64,000 bases of DNA, from positions 1,061,294-1,125,293 of the forward strand of contig NMRA01000041.1 of the NCBI GenBank assembly GCA_002633005.1. Reading direction: 5' to 3'. The notes under the pieces were generated by a model. The model did not search any database and had not been told where the DNA came from. It worked only from the letters and a program-made list of their open reading frames with translations. The stretch comes from Phoronis australis. Its lineage: Eukaryota > Phoronida > Phoronidae. Shown one piece after another: positions 56,600 to 64,000 of this stretch (within the stretch, counting starts at the first letter, position 1; each line of letters begins with the position of its first letter). The translations under genes were made by a program, and so were the position numbers.

Positions 56600-56697
56600 C
56601 TTTCTGGATCCTTAGGAAACCTAAAAAATGACACGTCTGGGGTTTTCGTGGATAAATTCATGTAATTTATCGCACTGCAAAATGCGTCCATCCCCAT
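56600..56697 (-). pseudogene. THAP-domain locus, exon 1
   Basis: Starts at the ATG at 56697 (a second in-frame ATG is at 56691). It encodes MGMDAFCSAINY, MNLSTKTPDVSFFRF and PKDPE, the start of a THAP-type C2CH DNA-binding finger as found at the N-terminus of THAP proteins and of P-element-type transposases. The consensus is C-S-A-x-N-C; here the second ligand is Tyr12 (TAC) where Cys (TGC or TGT) is expected, a one-base difference. The exon ends AG before a good GTAAGG donor, and exon 2 continues in phase. The missing ligand together with the exon 2 frameshift argues for a decaying gene, although splice sites are perfect. Confidence 0.88.
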
Positions 56698-57795
56698 TGT
56701 TTTGGCGCTTCCTGGTTGACAGTTGCTTAGTCACCACTTGGCGTCGCTAGTAGTAGCGGTAACAGCGAACTCACAAGTGAACTCTCCTATACTACTACAT
56801 TCCTTGATATAACTCATTGGTGTGTCGTTTACTGAGTGGCTCTGTGGAAGAGTGAAGACGCATGCGCAATGCAGAACTGAGATTTGTGGGATCCTTTGTA
56901 TAGGATCGAGACATGCAACTGTCATTTTCACAAAAAGTGGACATGTGTCAGGATCTCAAATCTATGAGCCAATTTAATTTGGGGAGAGAGGTGTATCATT
57001 CTCCAGTAATTTTGTCTGTTGTTCCCGTACATTGTACGATCAGTAAATGGCACTCAGCTTACTGCTTTGATCAGCTGTTCTAAGTCGTCGATGCGTCAAA
57101 ATATGATTGCATTACACAATACTTTTGCAGTAAAACCAAATGAGTTGTAGTTGCTAACACAGTTTTTTAAAACTGTTAAAACAATCCATCGGTTGCTCGC
57201 GGATACGCTGCAATGTTACACGCGACACAACGCTGTTGTCGCTCCTTGTGTTATGTAAACGCTTGCAACATTTCCTGATCTTCGAGGCTTGTTTAGGTTT
57301 TAAGGTTATCTCGACTTAACGTAGAGTTTTTAATAAAAAGTTTTAAGAAATCGGCTGGGGGGTTATTAACGTACCTTTCTTACACTTGGAAATTTGACAA
57401 AGCACAGTGTTTCGATATTTGACTTAAAGTTGAGGCCGTTTATTAATTTCCAAGAAAACCTTAACAAATTTTTATGTAGGGCATGCTTCACTAAAAGCAG
57501 CATTTTAACTTGTCTCGTAACTTACGAATACATTTAAACCGGGTCTGCAATACAAATAATTTTTTTTTAGGTTTTTATTTGCCTGAAGTCGCATTTGGAA
57601 CCAATTTTTGGTCTCAAAAATCAAATTTGTTCTTAGCTCCACTGTGTAAATCGTACCTACGGTCAAAAAGGTCGCAATAGGCTTCACGCATTTTGGTAGG
57701 GTAGACTTCTTTAAGTTGTTATGAATTGACCAGAACTATATACATGTAACAGCATAATCTGCTTGTTTTGTGATTGGACTGAAAATCGTTAATTT
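56698..57795. other. 5' flank of the THAP locus, otherwise no feature
   Basis: CpG-containing stretch 56700-56880, possibly its promoter. A GTCGCTAGTAGTAGCGGTAA near-palindrome lies at about 56743. Confidence 0.35.
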
Positions 57796-57829
57796 CCAGT
57801 CACAAAGGCTTGAGTCAAAGGTACATGTA
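57796..57829 (-). pseudogene. MAM-like exon start (tentative)
   Basis: Within a 76-codon minus frame the sequence ATCTFDSSLCDWKL directly follows a good acceptor (GCCTTAGTTTCAG). C-x-F-[DE]-x-x-L-C-x-W is how MAM extracellular domains begin, often at an exon start. The residues after it do not continue the MAM pattern, so it is either a remnant or a coincidence. Confidence 0.3.
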
Positions 57830-59366
57830 GCTGAAACTAAGGCGACGTCCTCATCAGCTGTCTCGTTGCCTGACACCGGACAGTGAGTAGTGCTGATCAA
57901 AACCGGCGTGAAAATGCCAAGGGATAATTGCCTATGTGAAAAAATAAGAGAAGAGCCGAAGCACAATGGTGGAGTGACTTCTTTAGAATATGCAATGGGA
58001 AAAATATCGAGTTGATATTAAAAAAACAGGGCTGGCCAATGGCTAAACCAATCAGCGCCATCTTGAGGCTTGGGGACAAGGCTGTTTGGCCTGTTGTTGA
58101 TGTGAATTAAAATGAAATTTCCTTATAAGAATTATATATTTAAAAAAATATCTGTGTGCGCCCGGAGTCTGTCTGATACAGGTGTGTTGCTTTGGCATAC
58201 TTTTGAAGATGGGCTATGGTGCGTTTTCGCAGTCACAGACCTAATGGACAATTAGAAGAGCTACACCCAAACCATCGATAATGACTCCTGGTTAAGTATA
58301 CTCGTGATGAGTTAATGACTGGTTTAGTGGTTGGTGGAGTATAACTCAAAGTTAAAATTGACTTTATCCAACCAATCGGAATGATTCCGTTTCAAAAAAG
58401 GCTTGGAACTAACGTTTGACCTAGGCCTATTTAACAGACTAACTTCTGTGCTAGATATTTGCCACCTATTCTTGGAGCGCGGCTAGCTGTCGGGTCTAAA
58501 GTTTCGGGGAAGTGTGAAACAACGTCCCAGCGTGATAGGATTTTTTTATAAAGCCCACAACCAGGATGACGACAGGAAATCGTAACTATTGCTTCACAAA
58601 AAGCTTTCGGCACTAGTCCCGATGCTAAAATGACGTCATTACCAGGTTTTAGTTCACCGATTTACCGATTGGGGCACAATATGCATGTTTCTGCTTAGTG
58701 CGAAGTCACATGAAAATATTCGTTTACCGATAGTTGTGTTTGTTACCAAAATCGCAAGCTTCGTAGATTGCCGTTAACTTCACAAGTTTCTTAATTCAAT
58801 TGGTATTCCCAAATATCACTAAATACAAGACGGGCGGTCACTAACACTTCATCTATTTACTGTCTGCAACCCAGATCATGCGCGCACGGTGGGAGAGCGG
58901 AGGGGACTCGGGGGTGGAGTGGGCAAAAAGGTCCGCCTCAGAGAAACAAAAACTTTGAAAAAAGTAGAAAGCGAGACAAAAGTCCACTAAAAAGGCAGGA
59001 ACTACCAAATTTCGGCGAATGCACAATTCGTAAATCTGAAAGTACCCCATGAATCTTAGTAAAAAGTCCACATTTTCAAAAATTCGAGCCCTCCATTTTT
59101 TAGACTGGGTGCACGCATGCAAATATAATGCCTCGGGATTTCTGGATTTGTCGTTATTTTCCTTGTATGTTCTGTGAACTCATAAACAAATATATATCAC
59201 CTACTAACTCTTAAAATTATTCAAACCATTTCGTTCGCGATATTTTGTTTTGTCTTTAAAACCGTGTTACATTACGGCCGTCTAAAGCGATCCCAAGAAA
59301 TACACGAGCTTACAGCAAGAGAGCGTCTAAGTTTTGATAGGGATACGGGAAGATATCGCATTCGCA
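57830..59366. other. Spacer with CCAAT motifs, no gene recognised
   Basis: GCCAATGGCTAAACCAATCA followed by GCGCCATCTTG (about 58025-58065) combines two CCAAT boxes and a YY1-like site, as in TATA-less promoters, but no exon can be attached. Confidence 0.35.
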
Positions 59367-59537
59367 ATGGATAACAATGCGTGCCAAGGGGAATTAGTCC
59401 CCACAGCGTTGTGTTTAATGAAAGCAAGAAGGTTTGAGGCATACTGGAAGACAGATAATTTATCACCTGTCAAACAAGAAAGAAGGATCTTAACAAAATT
59501 GCAACGTGAAAACGCAGCTTTGCATTTCCGGTATCAC
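59367..59537 (+). CDS. Probable first coding exon, unknown protein
   Basis: From ATG (GCAATGGATAAC) the frame encodes exactly 57 codons, beginning MDNNACQGELVPTALCLMKA and ending ALHFRYH, and then meets a consensus donor CAC-GTAAGT at 59538 in phase 0. Unspliced, it would stop four codons later. The residues are mixed and charged (KQERRILTKLQREN), with no signal peptide, and look like genuine coding sequence. An in-frame non-ATG extension to 59334 is possible. No family recognised. The next exon was not found before the window end and could be far downstream or on a gene that passes under the GPCR locus. Confidence 0.45.
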
Positions 59538-60029
59538 GTAAGTGGGGAATAAGCATTCTTGTTTAAAGCAATGTCCAATGTTTTAAAAAGCAATCAATTC
59601 TTTTCCCCTTATCGCGTGTGTCACTCTGACGATGCAAACGGGCGTTAAGGGTTCAAAGGATTATCTTGACTTGAACTGTGAATGAATGATGTTCTAAACC
59701 AATAGCTGTGAGAAGGTTTGCGGAAGTATGAGTAGGAAACTGCATTAACGAGTTTCGTTCTTATGTGCAATTCTCGTGACAGCGGAACATTTCAATGTAA
59801 TTAAGAGACTAAAGGCATTTTATCACGGTTCACCACCTCAAAGCAGGATGCTTTGAGACACACTAACCCGGGGGGCACTCGACTATTTTTGATGCAGGGG
59901 TGGGTGCAACTGGAGAATACTCACCAAATTAGACAGTGGGTTAAAAGTGACACATCTATTGAAACTTTCCACACCTTTTTTCGATGCTTTGCTGCAAAAC
60001 ATCACTCTTTTGTTGGTAACATTCCATAA
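59538..60029. other. Putative intron sequence, no feature
   Basis: Nothing recognised besides the donor at 59538. Confidence 0.35.
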
Positions 60030-60375
60030 CCTTAAAGTGGAACTTGCACGTTTATTCCTTATCTCTGTGATTGCTTGCTCAAATTCGTTAAAAGCACATG
60101 TGAATATGACGAAGGTTGAAAATGGCCAAATGATTTTAAAAACGAGTTTTTGTGTCGAAAATGATCCGCCGTAAATCACTCAACCGTATCCAGAAGGTAT
60201 CGTTACACGTGGTGTTGGGGAATAACGTACACTGCATGATGCAGGCTATCTGAGCCCCTAAGTTACGTAATTAGTGCAAAGGTCATTTAACGTAGATGAT
60301 ATTCAAATAGCATTGTAGTTTAATTTCTTCTGTATATTCGCATAGTTACTAACATGCAAATACATCTTTAACCCT
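60030..60375 (+). repeat. Dispersed repeat R3, copy 3 (longest)
   Basis: Matches 15896-16130 and, in reverse, 26483-26866. Landmarks: CTTAAAGTGGAACTTGCACG, TCTGTGATTGCTTGCTCAAA, GAAAATGATCCGCCGTAAAT, GGTGTTGGGGAATAACG and AACATGCAAATACATCTTTA. Confidence 0.88.
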
Positions 60376-61454
60376 TCCGTAGATTCTTGGGCAACTGAAT
60401 TTGCTTGTGAAGGCAAAATGATGAGCAGCACTCATGAGCGCCCCATTGAGGGCTCCTTCGGAAAAAAGGGACCGACAAATCTCTCTTGGCGGCGCTTTCG
60501 GGATAGTTTTACTTTTCTGACATAGGTATTAGGTATCGGAAATGAAGCAAAACGTCATCCTTTTCTAAATTTTGGTCCTTTATAACATTTAAGTTCATGG
60601 ATTACTTGTCAAAGGAGAAGTCATCAAATTATTCCTACTGTAGCCCGGCAAACTGTCCTCAAATTAAACATGGGGTGTGTTCCATAGAGGCGAGAATCTC
60701 GCGAAAACACTACATCACGCACGACTCCGCGAGATATTGCTATGTATAACCGAAGCACATGATTATACACATGTACTAGCTTCGTCAGAGAGATTCTTGC
60801 GACTACATGTACGCAACACTATACGGGCTGGTTTATCAACTCCATGACTCCTCGTAACAGTATAGGTAACTAATATAAATGCTAGCCGCTGGAGGCATAA
60901 TTGACTAGTAAGAGACCTAAGAAGAATATACCAAGATTCAGATTTCATGATCAGACAACGAACTTGTTACGGGGCTCGTCCCCTCATTTATGAGGGACTC
61001 CGCGATACACATTTTGTGCTCTGAGAATCCACGGCTACTTTGATTAGGTATGCGGATCGTAGCCAGTAGCCCGCTCATCTGGCACGCAGTTAATGACCGA
61101 CGCTAGTTTCAACTATATTGCTTAACAGGACAGACCGAAAAAACAGTTTAAGGAACATTTTTTTAAAGATCCCCAAGCTAAGAAAGTACTTCTCAGTAAT
61201 CTGCTTAAGGTATAAAGAGAGGTCCGGCGAAACACTCGCCTTTCACTAGGTCACGTGACTACGAGGTGATTGGTCCAATAATATTGGCTCATAACATACG
61301 GACAATTACAAGAGTTCCTGGCAGGTATAAGACAATAAAATATCAGCATCGTTATCAGAAGGTATAACTTCAAGAAGTATACTCCACGGCGCCATACGGC
61401 ACTGCTCTTCTGGCTTAAGGTTACGCTCACTGGTTTCACGCAAATTGACAATAT
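60376..61454. other. No clear feature
   Basis: No recognised gene or repeat. Confidence 0.4.
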
Positions 61455-61920
61455 TTAGGAAATGCAAAAAAACAACAAAAACAAAATTCCTTTTTCCCAG
61501 ATGGGCACGGTTGCTTCATCGATACTTAGAGTATGTTGTAATCTACGGGGTACACTGGGTGAATCAATTTCTAATCTCAAGATTTTGTTGTCCAGACGAT
61601 CACTTAAATTAGCGCAGGTGCTTGCAAGGAGAAACAAGTCTATACAGCAGCGAGAAAGCAATTCAGAACTCGTTAGCTCGTCATCTTTGAACAACAGACG
61701 CATAATTGCACCGGACGACGTTTGGGAGTTAGGAAGCGTGAAAAATTTACTAATGGTCCTTGATAACAGGAGAAATGTATTCCCATGCCTGCTGATACAG
61801 TTTAGTGACCACGTTACCGATCCTCCCAACTTCTTCATCTTCAGTCAAACATTTATGCATTGGGTTATTTCAGTCTCAGAACCTGTGTTTTACTGCGGGG
61901 CGAAACCCATTTTACATTAG
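61455..61920. other. Overlapping long ORFs on both strands, unrecognised
   Basis: A plus frame of 152 codons (61462-61920) and a minus frame of 127 codons (61455-61838) cover the same bases. Both have mixed, protein-like composition. The minus frame includes SSELLSRCCIDLFLLASTCA and RRLQHTLSIDEATVP. The plus frame includes APDDVWELGSVKNLLMVLDN. Neither has a domain I know, and only one can be real. They end just before the palindrome at 61932. This may be an exon of a spliced gene or an old element. Confidence 0.25.
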
Positions 61921-61931
61921 TGACATTCTAA

Positions 61932-62042
61932 GTTCACGAAAACAACAACGGTTTTAAAACTTGACATGTTTCGGTGTCATTTATTATTCATAAATGACAC
62001 CGAAACATGTCAAGTTTTAAAACCGTTGTTGTTTTCGTGAAC
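61932..62042. repeat. Perfect palindrome, 52-bp arms, 7-nt loop
   Basis: Arm 61932-61983 begins GTTCACGAAAACAACAACGG and arm 61991-62042 is its exact reverse complement. The loop is TTATTCA. A 12-bp direct repeat GACATTCTAAGT stands at 61922-61933 and 62068-62079, as if a foldback sequence had been inserted with target duplication. Confidence 0.97.
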
Positions 62043-62079
62043 GTATGCTGTTACTTGCTATCATGGAGACATTCTAAGT

Positions 62080-63452
62080 CGTAGCCTCTTCTTCATCGTA
62101 ATTGTGGAAAGAACGCTGAACACTAATTGTAACGAAAAGTGTATCAGGAGTTAACATCAACAAGGGCAACTTGCGGTGGAAGAAATTCACCCCCGTAAAC
62201 CTCATTTGTTGGTTTTTTCAGAACACAAATCTCCCTGAACCCAACAATGAAGATCTCCAATCAACCATCGCCCACACGGATTGCTTGACAACGGCAAAAT
62301 CCCTCGCACTTAACAATATGCTATTAGCGTGACGACAAGCTTATAACGTGTCATTTGGTGTGACAAACACAATTTATTGCTTTTTACATCAAATCTCCAT
62401 TCACGAATCTCCGAACCCGTTTTATCAACCAGTTGAAGGAACAATATTAGTTTTTCGAACGGAAACACAATTTAGGAATTATATTTGAATGGGATGGACT
62501 TCTTTGGTTTATTCGCTTTGATCAGAGCTTTAAAACAAGTTTCCGTTGTTTCTGTCGTGTGTTGGGTGGAATCAAAGCCGCTTACCAGTTCATAAAGATT
62601 TTTAACTTCAGTTGATAACAAATCATTTTCTTTTACTTAATTCAAAAGTAACTATCTATCAAGTACTTGTCACGTCGTCGATTTTTCTCCCACAAGGCAA
62701 AGCACAGAGCGTGTGTTCTTCAAGCATAGCACAACATAGACGTAGCAGATTTACCTTATCCGGAAATGTGACCTAAAGCAAATTGAATAAACTAACTGTG
62801 AGCTCATGCGCGCATTATTCATGAGTGGGAGGGAGATTAGAAACTCTGTGGTAACCACAGATTTTTTCCTTCGCGCGTATTTCAAAAATCATGAATTCTG
62901 AGATCTTTTCTTGAAATTTCCTCAAAGCGGAAAGTGAATTACTCTGTACCAGACGTTGCGAGATCGTACTTTCGTCAAGCATTGTTTAAAAGATATTTTG
63001 ACGACTTTCACGTTCTCTTTAACAGATTAAGAAGACGCCTGTGTAACCTCGTTTTCAAGTCTGGTAGACGGAAGTGTTCATGCTCGTGATACAGGAATAT
63101 ATCCAGTGAGGCCGCAGTGACAACTGTGATACTCTTGTTAGAACGTACAGAAAAAATATAATTTGGGTCCAATTAACAATCATTGTTAACAAAAAATAGT
63201 GCACTGCGCGTGTATTTGTGCTTGATGGTTATAAAGTGTGAAAGCTATTGACTCTAGTGAAATACCAGCTTCGCAGCACCATGGGGCATCCCAGTGATTT
63301 GACAGTTATTTTGTTTTGGTCACAGGATTTGTTAATCGCCATGTTTATAAAAACACGTTGCTTTAAATGTCAAAACTGTTAAAGTTTATCCCATTTACAC
63401 ATTTCAGATTAACGAACACGTTTGGAATCTCGGTGAATCAAAGTCAACAATA
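62080..63452. other. 5' flank of the GPCR gene
   Basis: No other gene recognised. A possible acceptor TTTACACATTTCAG (AG at 63408-63409) suggests that the coding exon begins at 63410, with 5' UTR exon(s) upstream. Confidence 0.45.
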
Positions 63453-64000
63453 ATGGTATCCCTTGTTAATATGACGATGGACTATGAAGACGTTTCCGAT
63501 GATTCGCCCAAAGGCTACGCAACACCCAGCATTGGCCCAAAGATAATACTGTCCATCGTTTATCCAGCTATTATTATTGTGACTGTCGGTGGAAATGGGA
63601 TCGTGTGCTTCACAGTGATGTATGAAAAACGCATGCGCACACTGACAAACACCTTTATTGTAAACTTGGCCATAAGCGACATCCTTATAGCAACATTTAC
63701 GATGCCGTTTACCTTCTTACACACAACTGTTTTCCCGTACTGGCCATTTGGAAACGCCATGTGCCGAATCATGAACTATATAATGGCTGTCAGCATCTTT
63801 GTGAGCTCATATACTTTGATAACTATTGCTGCCGACAGATACGTTGCCATCATCTATCCTCTGCGACCCAGAATGACCAAGTTCCAAGCAATCCTGGCTG
63901 TAGCGGGAATTTGGGTGTTTTCATGCATCTTAGCGTCACCTCTTGCGGTGTATACAACCGTTGAAAACCATACTGAGGCCGGCAACACGACACAGTGTTC
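63453..64000 (+). CDS. Rhodopsin-class GPCR, neuropeptide receptor-like (5' part)
   Basis: A seven-transmembrane receptor, cut by the window end after 182 codons. From ATG 63453 the extracellular N-terminus (1-30) has an N-glycosylation site (N6-M-T). TM1 (31-57) carries the conserved Asn48 in GGNGIV. TM2 (66-89) has NLAISD with Asp76. Extracellular loop 1 has the WPFG motif (97-100) and Cys104, the disulfide cysteine. TM3 ends in DRY (128-130) followed by VAIIYPLRPRMTK. TM4 has Trp154 and Pro163. Loop 2 has two more glycosylation sites (N172, N178) and Cys182, the likely partner of Cys104. The WPFG motif and the PLRPRMTK loop are typical of peptide receptors near the luqin/RYamide, NPY, tachykinin and GPR83 groups; luqin/RYamide-like is my best guess. 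It would act at the plasma membrane through G proteins. All motifs are intact. Confidence 0.93.
   Translation, partial: MVSLVNMTMDYEDVSDDSPKGYATPSIGPKIILSIVYPAIIIVTVGGNGIVCFTVMYEKRMRTLTNTFIVNLAISDILIATFTMPFTFLHTTVFPYWPFGNAMCRIMNYIMAVSIFVSSYTLITIAADRYVAIIYPLRPRMTKFQAILAVAGIWVFSCILASPLAVYTTVENHTEAGNTTQC

Noticed and set aside
1-64000. CRISPR arrays, bacterial operons, viral genomes
   Set aside because: No regularly spaced short repeats with unique spacers. The split exons, SINE/LINE content and gene density are those of an animal genome.

Overview
This is eukaryotic, animal DNA: sparse exons with GT/AG boundaries, long AT-rich introns and spacers, LINE, Penelope-like and mariner remains, foldback elements and microsatellites. 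Two conserved genes are recognisable at the edges: CHMP6 (ESCRT-III) and a peptide-type rhodopsin-class GPCR. The neuropeptide-receptor style, the G-rich short TIR elements and the repeat mix fit a marine invertebrate, possibly a non-vertebrate deuterostome. That placement is a guess. I found no bacterial, CRISPR or viral features.

Layout. 1-2.6 kb: the 5' part of CHMP6 on the minus strand (exons 1 and 2; the rest lies left of the window). Its intron 1 is filled by three copies of one repeat, two of them head to head, plus a 39-bp-arm hairpin. 4.4-6.5 kb: a decayed CXC-type fragment, a GC-rich ORF block of unknown meaning, and a broken mariner-type transposase. 7.6-10.4 kb: a dispersed repeat, a G-rich MITE, and one compact unrecognised gene (9.8-10.4 kb). 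10.8-13.2 kb: a Penelope-like relic with a GIY-YIG endonuclease fragment, apparently split by a TIR element (copy A) that itself carries a further insertion. 14-20 kb: MITEs with readable target-site duplications, a tRNA-derived SINE, a possible RyR-like pseudogene, and tandem repeats. 21.3-22.6 kb: a young 5'-truncated LINE with poly(A) and a 17-bp target-site duplication. 25.8-27 kb: an old reverse transcriptase interrupted by a dispersed repeat. 30.2-32.7 kb: the second and longer copy (B) of the TIR element, with 150-190 bp inverted termini built from a TTACATTTTA motif. 35-43.9 kb: largely featureless, one MITE-like element. 44-45.5 kb: a higher-order TATG/TGTG satellite with a unit near 217 bp. 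46-52.7 kb: hairpins, a 36-bp minisatellite, a 64-bp-arm inverted repeat. 55.6-56.7 kb: a two-exon THAP-domain locus on the minus strand, frameshifted and lacking one zinc ligand. 59.4 kb: a probable first coding exon. 61.9 kb: a perfect 52-bp-arm palindrome. 63.45 kb to the end: the GPCR, running off the window.

The genes do not form a pathway or operon. The main biology is host genes embedded in layered mobile-element debris, where order of insertion can be read in several places (repeat 3140-3460 family inside copy A, copy A inside the Penelope-like relic). Many apparent long ORFs, especially at 44-45.5 kb, result from low-complexity repeats and are not listed as genes.
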